A stretch of 64,000 nucleotides of DNA from Streptomyces atratus (GTDB taxonomy: Bacteria > Actinomycetota > Actinomycetes > Streptomycetales > Streptomycetaceae): assembly GCF_900119365.1 (NCBI RefSeq), contig NZ_FPJO01000005.1:186001-250000 (forward strand). The letters are read 5' to 3'. Below the pieces are notes generated by a model. That model had not been told where the DNA came from. It did not search any database and worked only from the letters and a program-made list of their open reading frames with translations. How positions within the stretch are numbered: position 1 is the first letter of the stretch; each line of letters starts with the position of its first letter. The position numbers and the translations under genes are program-made. Below, in pieces: positions 9,201 to 17,846 of this stretch.

Positions 9201-10023
9201 AGAGATTGCCTTCGGGGACGGTGTACGAGCCGTCGTCGGCGACCTTGATGCGGAGGATCTTGCCCCGCAGGTCGTTGGTGTTCCCCGAGGTGCGGCGGGC
9301 GTCGAACGCGGGGTTGCGGTCGGTCCGGTCGTCGATCGGGGTGTAGCCGTCGGAGGCGAACGGGTTGGAGTCGTCGCCGGTCGACAGGTACAGATTGCCC
9401 TGCGCGTCGAAGTCGATGTCACCGCCGACGTGGCAGCAGATGCCGCGCGAGGCCGGGATGTCCAGGACCTTCTTCTCGCTGGCGGTGTCGAGCGTGCCGT
9501 CCTCCTTGAGGACGAAGCGCGAGAGCCGGTTCACTCCGTCGAACTTGGCGAAGTCGGCGGCGGTGCCGTTCTCGGGGGCGTCGCCGGACGGGGTGTCCAG
9601 CGGGGGCGCGTAGTAGAGGTAGATGGCCCGGTTCTTGCTGAAGTCCGGGTCGACGCCGACGCCCTGGAGGCCTTCCTCGTCGTGGGAGTAGACGGGGAGG
9701 ACGCCGGCGAGTGTGGTGTCGCCGCCGCTGTCGGTGAGCCACAGCTCGCCGCCGCGCGCGGTGTGCAGGACGCTGCGGTCGGGGAGCACCGCCAGCGTCA
9801 TGGGCTCGCCGGTCTCGGCCACCCCCTTGGCGAGGGTGACCTGCTGGAATTCCTCGGCCGCCGCGTCCGTGGCGGCCGGTGAGGAGGGCCCTGTCGCGGC
9901 TGCTCCGGGCGTGGCGCCCAGGGCCAGGGTGGCCGCGGCGAGCAGGCCGCCGGTGAACAGCGCGAGGGATTTGCGGACTCGGAGCCGTGTTCTGTTCCTG
10001 TTTCCGGTTGGGGTTCTGTGCAC
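6295..10023 (-). CDS. Secreted multidomain protein: glucose/sorbosone dehydrogenase - PKD - CBM - ThuA - DUF1080
   Basis: 1242 residues. Order seen: signal peptide (about 1-44, ending GAAATG); beta-propeller glucose/sorbosone dehydrogenase domain (about 60-490, with EEGLQGVGVDPDF, HVGGDIDFD, LYLSTGDD, GFRNPFRF, FGWPFC); PKD domain (about 505-590, YSWDFGDGG); a CBM6-like module (about 690-810, AEHYSDSHGV to DIDDFEL); ThuA domain (about 825-1040, VFSKTAGFRHDAI, YMGVHAAADTEY); and a C-terminal DUF1080/3-keto-disaccharide hydrolase domain (about 1055-1240, FNGKTLEGW, GVFVGFP, IGIQNHG). GTG start with GGAGG at 6-base spacing. It follows the ABC/oxidoreductase module but a hairpin at 10307-10329 suggests its own promoter. 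Likely acts outside the cell on oxidised sugars or glycosides; the substrate is unknown. Confidence 0.92.
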   Translation of the reverse strand: MHRTPTGNRNRTRLRVRKSLALFTGGLLAAATLALGATPGAAATGPSSPAATDAAAEEFQQVTLAKGVAETGEPMTLAVLPDRSVLHTARGGELWLTDSGGDTTLAGVLPVYSHDEEGLQGVGVDPDFSKNRAIYLYYAPPLDTPSGDAPENGTAADFAKFDGVNRLSRFVLKEDGTLDTASEKKVLDIPASRGICCHVGGDIDFDAQGNLYLSTGDDSNPFASDGYTPIDDRTDRNPAFDARRTSGNTNDLRGKILRIKVADDGSYTVPEGNLFAPGTDKTRPEIYAMGFRNPFRFTVDKPTGIVYVGDYGPDAGAADPKRGPGGQVEFARVTKAGNFGWPFCTGKNDPFVDYDFATKTSGETFDCAAPKNTSRYNTGLVDLPPSQPAWIPYDGGSVPEFGTGSESPMGGPVYHYDADLDSPVKFPEAYDGNFFAGEFGRRWIKRIDQDTDGTVKSINAFPWSGTQVMDMTFGPDGALYVLDYGTGYFGGDQNSALYRIENATGGRSPIAEATANKTSGTAPLKVAFSSAGTTDADGDTLSYSWDFGDGGTSTAANPTYTYKKNGTYTATVTATDPTGRTGSANVHVTVGNTAPVVKLELPGDGQLFSFGDEIPFKVTVTDPEDGTIDCSKIEVRFILGHDSHGHPITSAHGCTGTIKTEMDGGHDPNANIFGVIDASYTDGGGGGQAALSGHDQSEIQPRHRQAEHYSDSHGVAPQNKATAHGGKTVGDIHNDDWISFKPYLLAGSTKLTARISSGGAGGFLEVRTGSATGKILGSAPVPVTGAWDNFQDIDVPLRGVPKKSTELFLVFKGGAGALYDIDDFELSNSAPDKTAKRILVFSKTAGFRHDAILNGIAALKELGKDSNITVDATETAGQFTTSNLARYDAVVFLSTTGDVLNSDQQKAFENYVATGGGYMGVHAAADTEYDWAFYGGLVGAYFSSHPAIQPATVRVEDHKHPATAHLDDEWNRTDEWYNYRTNPRGQAKVLATLDETTYTGGSMKGDHPITWCQTYQGGRSFYTGLGHTKESYAEPAFRQLLLGGMRYAAGQVKADCKPDTGYRSIFNGKTLEGWKQAGPGKFDVVDGELRSQGGMGLLTYQAKELGSYSLKLDWKMQGDDNSGVFVGFPESDDPWSAVNNGYEVQIDATDAPDRTTGSVYTFKAANAKARDQVLRPPGQWNSYEIKVQGERLQVFLNGVKINDFTNTDPVRSLKSGYIGIQNHGADDHVSFRNIQLKELPSA

Positions 10024-10339
10024 GAGTGTCCTCCGGAGAGTGCCGGTTGTACGGGCGGGGTGCTGCCGTGCCGTTCTGCGCGGGGACTGCCGCGCGGGTC
10101 GTCCGGGGTGTGTGGGACACCGGCGACCCGAGTCATGTCATGTACACGTTCTGGACCGTAGACCTGTTCGTCCGGGACGGAAAGCCCCTGCGCAGCGGTC
10201 CGGTCGAACTTTTCCCTGCGTCAGGACAAAGCAGGGTGAGGGCAGGGGTGGGTACGGGGCGGTCGCGGAGCTCTCGCCCCCGGCCCGCCCCTGCCCGGGC
10301 CGGAGGCCCGGGGACACACCGTCCCCGGGCGGGAGTCGG
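10024..10339. other. Intergenic region upstream of the secreted dehydrogenase gene
   Basis: 316 bases without a convincing gene. The end near 10307-10329 carries the terminator of the isomerase gene. A second, looser inverted repeat (GGGCAGGGG at 10240-10248 with CCCCTGCCC at 10288-10296) lies in between. The remaining part should hold the promoter of the secreted protein; AGTCATGTCATGTACACG around 10131-10148 contains a direct repeat of TCATG and is a candidate regulatory site. No -10/-35 pair is clear. Confidence 0.5.
10307..10329 (-). terminator. Hairpin after the sugar isomerase gene
   Basis: Perfect 9-base stem CCCGGGGAC / GTCCCCGGG with a 5-base loop, starting 11 bases after the TGA at 10340. 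Likely a terminator or mRNA-stabilising hairpin for the ABC transporter operon. Confidence 0.6.
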
Positions 10340-11347
<1,008 letters not shown>

Positions 11348-11353
11348 GGCCTC

Positions 11354-12592
11354 CTAGAGAACCACGGGGGTGTGTACGGAGTTCTTCTCGGCACTCTCCT
11401 CCACCGCTGCGAGCACCCGCTGCACCTGCAGTCCGTCGGCGAACGACGGTGCGGGGGCGGCCCCTTCGGCGATCGTCCGCACCAGGTCGCGGGCCTGGTG
11501 GACGAAGGTGTGCTCGTAGCCGAGGGCGTGGCCCGGCGGCCACCACGCCTCCAGGTAAGGGTGTTGTGGTTCGGTGACGAGGACGCGCCGGAATCCTGCC
11601 GTGGCGGCGGGTTCGGTGTGGTCGTGGAAGGACAGTTCGTTGAGCCGTTCCAGATCGAAGGCGAGCGAGCCGCGCTCCCCGTTGATCTCCAGCCGCAGCG
11701 CGTTCTTCCGGCCGGCCGCCATCCGGGTCGCCTCGAAGGAGGCCAGCGCCCCGGAGGCGAGCCGCCCGGTGAACAGCGCCGCGTCGTCGACGGTCACCGC
11801 TCCTCGCGCAATCGTGTCCGCCGCTCCGGAGAGCCCGGCCGACGGGCCCGCGAGCCGGGGCCGTTCGCGTACGAAGGTCTCGCTGACCGCCGAAACCCCG
11901 ACCAGCGGCTCCCCCGCCAGATACTGGGCCAGGTCTACGATGTGCGCCCCCAGGTCGCCGAGCGCGCCCGAGCCGGCGCGTTCCCGTTCCAGCCGCCAGG
12001 TGAGCGGTGATTCGGGGTCGACGAGCCAGTCCTGGAGGTAGGCGGCGCGGACATGGCGCAGGGTGCCGATCCGTCCCTCGGCGATCAGCTGCCGGGCATA
12101 GGCGATCGCGGGCACCCGGCGGTAGTTGAAGCCCACCATCGCGACCTGGCCGCGGGCGGCGGCGCGCTCCGCGGCCTCGGTCATCGCCTCCGCCTCGGCA
12201 ACCGTGTTGGCGAGCGGCTTCTCGCACAGCACGTGCTTACCCGCCGCCAGGGCGGCGATGGCGATCTCGGCATGGCTGTCGCCGGGGGTGCAGATGTCGA
12301 CGAGTTGTACATCGTCCCGGGCGATGAGCGCCCGCCAGTCGGTCTCGGCCGCCGCCCAGCCGTGACGGGCGGCCGCCGCGTCGACCGCGGCCCGGTCGCG
12401 TCCGCAGATCGCGGCGAGGGCCGGTCTCATCGGCAGGTCGAAGACATGTCCCGCGGTGCGCCAGCCCTGTGAGTGGGCGGCGCCCATGAACGCGTATCCG
12501 ACCATGCCGACCCCGAGCACCGGCACATTTGTCGCCGGCCGGTGCGTCGGCGGCGCTGCGGCCTCCTGATCCGTCTCTTCCCTACGGGCCAT
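11354..12592 (-). CDS. Gfo/Idh/MocA family NAD(P)-dependent oxidoreductase
   Basis: 412 residues. After a 20-residue polar leader comes the Rossmann motif GVGMVGYAFMGAAHSQGW (about 27-44), then DICTPGDSHAEIAIAAL and the family-defining HVLCEKPLANTVAEA, whose Lys belongs to the catalytic site. The C-terminal beta-sheet domain includes LGDLGAHIVDLAQYL with the usual catalytic-site GxHxxD arrangement. Such enzymes oxidise or reduce sugars and cyclitols. Downstream neighbour is the isomerase (6-base gap); upstream is the sugar-binding lipoprotein. Likely the cytoplasmic dehydrogenase acting on the imported sugar. The exact start may be shorter, nearer the Rossmann motif. Confidence 0.9.
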   Translation of the reverse strand: MARREETDQEAAAPPTHRPATNVPVLGVGMVGYAFMGAAHSQGWRTAGHVFDLPMRPALAAICGRDRAAVDAAAARHGWAAAETDWRALIARDDVQLVDICTPGDSHAEIAIAALAAGKHVLCEKPLANTVAEAEAMTEAAERAAARGQVAMVGFNYRRVPAIAYARQLIAEGRIGTLRHVRAAYLQDWLVDPESPLTWRLERERAGSGALGDLGAHIVDLAQYLAGEPLVGVSAVSETFVRERPRLAGPSAGLSGAADTIARGAVTVDDAALFTGRLASGALASFEATRMAAGRKNALRLEINGERGSLAFDLERLNELSFHDHTEPAATAGFRRVLVTEPQHPYLEAWWPPGHALGYEHTFVHQARDLVRTIAEGAAPAPSFADGLQVQRVLAAVEESAEKNSVHTPVVL

Positions 12593-12628
12593 CCGGGCTT
12601 CCTCCTCGTCGGTCGTTCGATGGGTGCG

Positions 12629-12652
12629 GCAGGAGGGTCAGCACCCTCCTGC
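12629..12652 (-). terminator. Intercistronic hairpin after the binding-protein gene
   Basis: Perfect 10-base stem GCAGGAGGGT / ACCCTCCTGC with a 4-base loop, 9 bases past the stop of the sugar-binding lipoprotein gene. Hairpins here are common in sugar ABC operons, where they raise the amount of binding-protein mRNA relative to downstream genes; that role is inferred. Confidence 0.65.
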
Positions 12653-12660
12653 GGGACGGA

Positions 12661-13698
12661 TCAGCTGAAGCCCGTCGGCAGGTACTGGTCGATGTTCTCC
12701 TTGGTGACCACGGCCGAGTAGAGGGTGAGGCTGGTCGGGATCTCCAGCTCGGCCAGGCCACTGACGCCCTTGCCCTGGGCCAGCGCGCGGGCCAGGTCGA
12801 TGGCGGACGCGGCCATCGTCGGCGGGTAGAGAACGGTGGCCTTCAGGACGCTGTTGTCGGCCTTGATGGCGTCCATCGCGGACTTCGCCCCGGCGCCGCC
12901 GACCATCAGGAACTCGTCCCGGCCGGCCTGCTGGATGGCGCGCAGCGCGCCCACGCCCTGGTCGTCGTCGTGGTTCCACACGGCGTCGATCTTCTTCTGC
13001 GCCTGGAGGAGCTGGGCCATCTTCGCCTGGCCCGACTCGACGGTGAAATCGGCTGCCTGACGGGCCACCAACTCGATGTTGGAGTAGTTCTTCAGCGCGT
13101 CGGCGAAGCCCTGGCTGCGCTGTTTGGTGAGCTCCAGATTGTCGATGCCGGCCAGCTCGACGACCTTGGCTCCCGCCTTGTCCTTGAGCTGCTCGCCGAT
13201 GTACGTACCGGCGTTGAGGCCCATGCCGTAGTTGTCGCCGCCGACCCAGCAGCGGTAGGCCTGCGGGGAGGCGAAGATCCGGTCCAGGTTGACGACGGGG
13301 ATGCCCGCGCGCATGGCTTCCAGACCGACCTGGGTGAGCGCCTTGCCGTCGGCCGGGAGGATGACGAGGACATCGACCTTCTTGTTGATGAGTGTCTTGA
13401 CCTGGCCGATCTGGGCGGCGGTGTCGTTTGAGCCCTCGGTGGTCTCCAGCGTCACCTCGGAGTACGTGGCCGCCCGTGACTTGGCGTTCTCATTGATGGC
13501 GTTGAGCCAGCCGTGGTCGGCCTGCGGGCCCGCGAAGCCGATGGTGACGGGCTTGCCGGGCTTGTTGTCGGCGGCGGGTCCGGTGCGCTTGGCGGTGTCC
13601 TCGCTCTTGGGGTCGTTGCTGGTGCAGGCGGTGAGGAGGGCGCCCGCGGAGACGGCCGCGGTACCGAAGAGCAGTCGTCTGCGGCTGGTTTCTGGCAT
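12661..13698 (-). CDS. Sugar ABC transporter substrate-binding lipoprotein
   Basis: 345 residues from ATG at 13698 (MPETSRRRLLFG). The N-terminus has a twin-arginine run (Arg6-Arg8) and a lipobox LLTAC (Cys25), so the protein is probably Tat-exported and lipid-anchored. The mature part is a periplasmic binding protein of the ribose/xylose type: VTIGFAGPQADHGWLNAINENAK, LVILPADGK-like strand, AGIPVVNLDR, WNHDDDQGVGALRAIQ. A start 6 codons earlier is possible, but AAGGG 10 bases upstream favours this one. It captures the sugar for the permease and ATPase encoded just upstream. Confidence 0.92.
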   Translation of the reverse strand: MPETSRRRLLFGTAAVSAGALLTACTSNDPKSEDTAKRTGPAADNKPGKPVTIGFAGPQADHGWLNAINENAKSRAATYSEVTLETTEGSNDTAAQIGQVKTLINKKVDVLVILPADGKALTQVGLEAMRAGIPVVNLDRIFASPQAYRCWVGGDNYGMGLNAGTYIGEQLKDKAGAKVVELAGIDNLELTKQRSQGFADALKNYSNIELVARQAADFTVESGQAKMAQLLQAQKKIDAVWNHDDDQGVGALRAIQQAGRDEFLMVGGAGAKSAMDAIKADNSVLKATVLYPPTMAASAIDLARALAQGKGVSGLAELEIPTSLTLYSAVVTKENIDQYLPTGFS

Positions 13699-13723
13699 GG
13701 CTGTCAAACCCTTCATCCGGTGC

Positions 13724-13735
13724 GTGACATGTCAC
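13724..13735. promoter_or_regulatory. Perfect 12-base palindrome upstream of the binding-protein gene
   Basis: GTGACATGTCAC lies in the 73-base gap between the permease and the binding-protein genes, 26 bases before the chosen ATG. A perfect 12-base palindrome in this position could be an operator for an internal promoter; no regulator is assigned. Confidence 0.4.
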
Positions 13736-13771
13736 ATGGGGCGAACGGGGTGGTGAGTGGGAGGTGGAGCG

Positions 13772-14821
13772 TCAGGTCTCCCCGTGCGCCGATGTGCGGC
13801 GCTGGACCAGGACGGCGGCGACGATGATCGCGCCCTTGGCGATCTGCTGGACGTCGCTCTGCAGATTGTTGAGCGCGAAGATGTTGGTGATGGTGGTGAA
13901 GACCAGGACACCCAGTACGGAGCCGACGATGGTGCCGCGCCCGCCGCTGAGCAGGGTGCCGCCGATGATCGCGGCCGCGATGGCGTCGAGCTCGTACAGA
14001 TTGCCGTTGGTGTTCTGACCCGAGCCGGACAGGATGATCAGCATGAAGGCGGCGATGCCGCAGCACAGCCCGGAGAGGAGATAGAGGAAGAGCCGCTGGC
14101 GTCGTACGTCGATCCCGGCCAGCCTGGCGGCTTCGGCGTTGCCGCCGACCGCGACCGTGCGCCGTCCGAAGGTCGTACGGTTCAGCACCAGCCAGCCGAT
14201 GACGGTGACCGCGGCGAACATCATGACCAGCGGCGGGATGCCGAGGACGTAGGAGTCGGGCAGGCCCAGGTCGAGGACCGACTTGACGGTGACGATCTGG
14301 GTCTTTCCGTCGGTGATCTGGAGTGCGAGCCCGCGGGCCGACGCGAGCATGGCCAGCGTCGCGATGAACGGCACCATCCGCCCGTACGCGATGAGCAGCC
14401 CGTTCACCAGTCCGGCGGCGAGTCCGACGATCACCGCGGTGAACAGGATCCCCGCGAAGCCGTACTCCTGGGTGGCGACCGTGGTCGCCCAGACTGAGGC
14501 GAGTGCGACCATCGCTCCGACCGAGAGGTCGATGCCGCCGCTGGTGATGACGAAGGTCATCCCGACGGTGACGACACCGATGACGGACGACTGCGTCAGG
14601 ATCAGCTGAAGGTTCCCGGTGTCCAGGAAGGCGTCGGGCTCGGTGAATCCGCCGACGGCGACCAGTACCGCGAGGACGCCGAGGAGCGAGAGGTTACGGA
14701 CGTCCAGGCGCAGGCCCGAGGTGCGGACGGGTCCGTCCTTCTTCCGGAGTTCGGGGACCGGGGCGGGGGCGGCCCCCTTGTCCGGCCCGCCCTGCTGCGC
14801 CGAGGAGACGGGCTGGGTCAT
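13772..14821 (-). CDS. Sugar ABC transporter permease (RbsC/XylH type)
   Basis: 349 residues with about ten hydrophobic helices after a 40-residue cytoplasmic leader. It has the BPD_transp_2 features: TSGGIDLSVGAMVALASV (the GGIDLSVG motif), VNGLLIAYGRMVPFIATLAM, and AGIDVRRQRLFLYLLSGL, the coupling loop region. The ATG overlaps the ATPase stop by 4 bases (ATGA). It forms the membrane channel with the ATPase and the binding lipoprotein. Confidence 0.93.
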   Translation of the reverse strand: MTQPVSSAQQGGPDKGAAPAPVPELRKKDGPVRTSGLRLDVRNLSLLGVLAVLVAVGGFTEPDAFLDTGNLQLILTQSSVIGVVTVGMTFVITSGGIDLSVGAMVALASVWATTVATQEYGFAGILFTAVIVGLAAGLVNGLLIAYGRMVPFIATLAMLASARGLALQITDGKTQIVTVKSVLDLGLPDSYVLGIPPLVMMFAAVTVIGWLVLNRTTFGRRTVAVGGNAEAARLAGIDVRRQRLFLYLLSGLCCGIAAFMLIILSGSGQNTNGNLYELDAIAAAIIGGTLLSGGRGTIVGSVLGVLVFTTITNIFALNNLQSDVQQIAKGAIIVAAVLVQRRTSAHGET

Positions 14822-16344
14822 GACGTCGGGCTCCCTTCCATCACTAGGTCGAGTACACGGTGCTCGTCGAGCTCCCGGGCGTCCGCCGTATGCACGACGC
14901 GGCCCTCGCGGAGCACCAGCACCCGGTCGGCGAGGCCCAGTACTTCGGGCACCTCGCTGGAGACGAGCAGGACGGCGAGGCCTTCGTCGGCCAGCCGGCG
15001 GATCACGGCGTACAGCTCGGCGCGGGCGCCGACGTCGACACCGCGGGTCGGTTCGTCGAGCAGCAGGACCCGGCAGCCGCGCAGCAGCCAGCGGGCCAGG
15101 ACCGCCTTCTGCTGGTTGCCGCCGGAGAGCATGCGAACGGGGGTGTCCGGGTTGTCGGGGCGCAGCGAGAGTTCGCGGGTGGCTTCGCGGGCCGCCCGGC
15201 GTTCGGCCGCGCGGTCGATCCAGCCGGCCCTGGAGAAGCGGGACATCGAGGAGACGGAGACATTGCGGGTGACCGATTCGAGCATCAGCAGGGCCTGCGC
15301 CTTGCGTTCCTCGGGGGCGAGGCCGATTCCGGCGGCGACGGCCGCACGGACGCTGCCGGGCCTCAACTGCTTGCCGGCCACGGTCACCCGTCCGGCGCTC
15401 GGCCTGCGGGCGCCGTAGACGGTCTCCAGGATCTCGGAGCGCCCCGAACCGACGAGCCCGGCCAGGCCCACGATCTCGCCGGGCCTCAACTCCAGGTCCA
15501 CGGGGTCGAATTCACCCTTCCTGGTCAGCCCCTCGACCTTGAGGACGGGCTCCGCCGCGGTGACTTCCGCGCGGTCCGCGGTACGGGGCGGGAAGACGTA
15601 CTCGACGTTGCGTCCGGTCATCATGGCAACGATGTCGCGTGTCGGTGTGGAATCGGCGGGCAGCCCGACGGCCACGGCCCGTCCGTCCTTGAGCACGGTC
15701 ACCCGGTCGCCGATCCGGCGGATCTCCTCCAGGCGGTGCGAGATGTAGACGACGGCGACGCCGTCGGCGGTGAGCGCGGCGACGATACGGAAGAGGTTGT
15801 CGACCTCGTCCGGGTCGAGTGCGGCGGACGGCTCGTCCATGACGATGAGCCGTACGTCGTGCGAGAGCGCCCGTGCCATGGAGACGATCTGCTGCTGAGC
15901 GGCGGACAGCTCACCGACCGGGCGGGCCGGGTCGATCTCCGGGTGGCCGAGCCGCTTCAGCAGCGCCGCGGCGGCGGTGCGGCCCTCGCGGGTGCGGACG
16001 ACGAAGCGGGCGGTGGTGGGTTCGTGGCCGAGGAAGACGTTCTCGGCGACCGACAGGCCTTCCACCAGGTCGAGTTCCTGGTAGATGGTGGCGATGCCCA
16101 GCCGCATGGCGGCGATGGGCGACTTCAGCGCGGCCGGTTCGCCGCGCCAGGTGATCGCGCCTCCGTCGGGCTGATGGGCCCCGGCGAGCACCTTGATGAG
16201 GGTGGACTTGCCGGCGCCGTTCTGCCCGAGGAGACAGTGGACTTCGCCGGCCTGGACCTCCAGGTCCACGCCGTCGAGGGCGCGCACTCCGGGGAACGAC
16301 TTGGTGATGCCGGACATGGTGAGCAGGGGTGGTTCTGGTGCCAT
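14818..16344 (-). CDS. Sugar ABC transporter ATP-binding protein (RbsA/XylG type, two nucleotide-binding domains)
   Basis: 508 residues with duplicated ABC domains. Domain 1 has Walker A GQNGAGKST (residues 40-48), signature LSAAQQQIVSMAR and Walker B LIVMDEPSAAL. Domain 2 has the degenerate Walker A GLVGSGRSE, signature LSGGNQQKAVLAR and LLLDEPTRGVDVGA, the normal pattern for ribose/xylose/galactoside importers. GAGGGG sits 6 bases before the ATG. First of the transporter genes, followed by permease (4-base overlap) and binding protein. The 157-base gap to the ROK regulator carries a repeated hairpin element at 16363-16403. Confidence 0.94.
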   Translation of the reverse strand: MAPEPPLLTMSGITKSFPGVRALDGVDLEVQAGEVHCLLGQNGAGKSTLIKVLAGAHQPDGGAITWRGEPAALKSPIAAMRLGIATIYQELDLVEGLSVAENVFLGHEPTTARFVVRTREGRTAAAALLKRLGHPEIDPARPVGELSAAQQQIVSMARALSHDVRLIVMDEPSAALDPDEVDNLFRIVAALTADGVAVVYISHRLEEIRRIGDRVTVLKDGRAVAVGLPADSTPTRDIVAMMTGRNVEYVFPPRTADRAEVTAAEPVLKVEGLTRKGEFDPVDLELRPGEIVGLAGLVGSGRSEILETVYGARRPSAGRVTVAGKQLRPGSVRAAVAAGIGLAPEERKAQALLMLESVTRNVSVSSMSRFSRAGWIDRAAERRAAREATRELSLRPDNPDTPVRMLSGGNQQKAVLARWLLRGCRVLLLDEPTRGVDVGARAELYAVIRRLADEGLAVLLVSSEVPEVLGLADRVLVLREGRVVHTADARELDEHRVLDLVMEGSPTS

Positions 16345-16362
16345 GACGATCCCCTCGGCGAA

Positions 16363-16403
16363 TGGGGTCTCCCCTGCTCGAACGCAGCCGAGAACTTGGG
16401 GAG
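16363..16403. repeat. Dispersed 41-base hairpin repeat, copy 1
   Basis: The sequence beginning TGGGGTCTCCCCTGCTCG matches a second copy at 37822-37862 with only a few substitutions. It can fold with TCCCC/GGGGA and CTCG/CGAG pairings. It sits between the ROK regulator and the ABC ATPase genes, ending 19 bases before the ATPase start, so it could act as an attenuator. The same type of element is frequent in Streptomyces intergenic regions. Confidence 0.75.
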
Positions 16404-16501
16404 GGCCGGTGAGCGGGCAGGGCTGTACCAGGTGCGGTGGTGCGGGTGTTTCCGGCGATCCCGGTGTTTCCGGGGTGCGCCCGTGCGTGGCCGGCCCGGG
16501 G

Positions 16502-17692
16502 TCAGGCCGGTGAGAAGAGGTGGTCGCTGATGAGGCGGGCGGCGCCGATCACTCCGGCGGCCGGTCCCAGCTCACCCAGCACGATGGGGAGATTGCCGGT
16601 GGCCAGCGGCAGCGACTGCCGGTAGACCTGGGTCCGGACACTGGCGAGGAGCGTGTGGCCGAGGCCGGTCACACCGCCGCCGATCACCACCAGGCCGGGG
16701 TTGAAGAAGCTGACGAGTCCCGCGATGACCTGGCCGACCCGGTTGCCGCCTTCACGGATCAGGTCGAGCGAGGTGGCGTCACCGGCCGCCGCGGCGGCGG
16801 CCACATCGGCGGCGGTGAGTCTCCCGGCGGCCTCCAGCCGGCCGGCGAGCTCCGCCGACCGCCCGGTGCGCGCCGCGTCCTCGGCGTCGCGGGCGAGCGC
16901 GGCACCGCTGAAGTGGGCCTCCAGGCAGCCCCGGTTGCCGCAGGCGCAGGCGCGGCCCTCGGGTTCCACCTGGATATGGCCGATGTCCCCGGCGCTGCCG
17001 GTCGTACCGCGGTGGACGTCGCCGCCGACGACGATGCCGCAGCCGATGCCGGTGCCGATCTTGACGCAGAGGAAGTCGCCCACGGAGCGTGCGACGCCCG
17101 CGTGCTGCTCCCCCATCGCCATCAGGTTCACATCGTTGTCGACCATGACGGGGCAGCCCAGTTCCTGGCTGAGCGCCTCGCGGACCGGGAAGCCGTCCCA
17201 GCCGGGCATGATCGGCGGTGCGACCGGGACGCCTTCGGGGAAGCGGACCGGTCCGGGTACGCCGATGCCCGCGCCGTCGAAACCCTCGGCGAGCCCGGAG
17301 GCCCGGAGCTTGGCCGCCATGGACAGCACCTGCTCGAAGACGGCGACGAGGCCTTCGCGTACGTCCATCGGATGGTTGAGGTGGCCCAGGATCTCCAACT
17401 CGGCGTTGGTGACGGCCACATCGACGGATGTGGCACCGATGTCGACGCCAAGGAACCGCAGTTGTGGTGCGAGCCTTATGTTGTGCGAGCGGCGCCCGCC
17501 GCGGGATGCGGCGAGTCCGTCGGCCACGACGAGCCCGGTCTCCAGCAGTCGGTCGACCTCGACGGCGAGCTTGGAGCGGGAGAGATCGACCTGATCCCCC
17601 AGCTGTGCACGTGAGTTGGGCCCGCCGTCGCGCAACAGCCGGAGCAGTCGCGCCTGATGCGCATTCGCGGGTCGTGCCGTCATACGTCTCAC
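16502..17692 (-). CDS. ROK family transcriptional regulator
   Basis: 396 residues. N-terminal winged helix-turn-helix (about residues 8-70: LLRLLRDGGPNSRAQLGDQ, LSRSKLAVEVDRLLETGLV) followed by the ROK sugar-kinase fold: GVDIGATSVDVAVTN, GAGIGVPGPV, VKIGTGIGCGIVVGG, GHIQVEPEG and the zinc-site signature CACGNRGCLEAHF. GTG start chosen because GGGGAGG lies 5 bases upstream; an ATG four codons later lacks a ribosome site. It heads the sugar module and probably represses it, released by the sugar or its phosphate. An inverted repeat at 17769-17795 is a candidate operator. Confidence 0.92.
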   Translation of the reverse strand: MRRMTARPANAHQARLLRLLRDGGPNSRAQLGDQVDLSRSKLAVEVDRLLETGLVVADGLAASRGGRRSHNIRLAPQLRFLGVDIGATSVDVAVTNAELEILGHLNHPMDVREGLVAVFEQVLSMAAKLRASGLAEGFDGAGIGVPGPVRFPEGVPVAPPIMPGWDGFPVREALSQELGCPVMVDNDVNLMAMGEQHAGVARSVGDFLCVKIGTGIGCGIVVGGDVHRGTTGSAGDIGHIQVEPEGRACACGNRGCLEAHFSGAALARDAEDAARTGRSAELAGRLEAAGRLTAADVAAAAAAGDATSLDLIREGGNRVGQVIAGLVSFFNPGLVVIGGGVTGLGHTLLASVRTQVYRQSLPLATGNLPIVLGELGPAAGVIGAARLISDHLFSPA

Positions 17693-17768
17693 GCGCCCCT
17701 CCCCGCCGCATCGGCCTTTCCGTCGGGCTTTCGAGGGGAACGTAGCAGCGGTTGCCGGGAGTGGGAAG

Positions 17769-17795
17769 AAGTTGCGCAGGAATCCACTACAACTT
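17769..17795. promoter_or_regulatory. Candidate ROK operator
   Basis: AAGTTG (17769-17774) and CAACTT (17790-17795) form an inverted repeat with a 15-base spacer, about 75 bases before the ROK gene start. AAGTT/AACTT half sites are common among actinobacterial ROK regulators. Assignment is tentative. Confidence 0.35.
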
Positions 17796-17846
17796 TCTCC
17801 ACACCGAGGACAAAGCCGGTCGGCCGGGCGGTGGGGGCCGACCCGT

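Noticed and set aside
6184..9882. 1232-codon plus-strand frame opposite the secreted dehydrogenase gene
   Set aside because: It mirrors codon positions of the real gene, is Val/Gly/Glu-rich, has no motif and no ribosome site.
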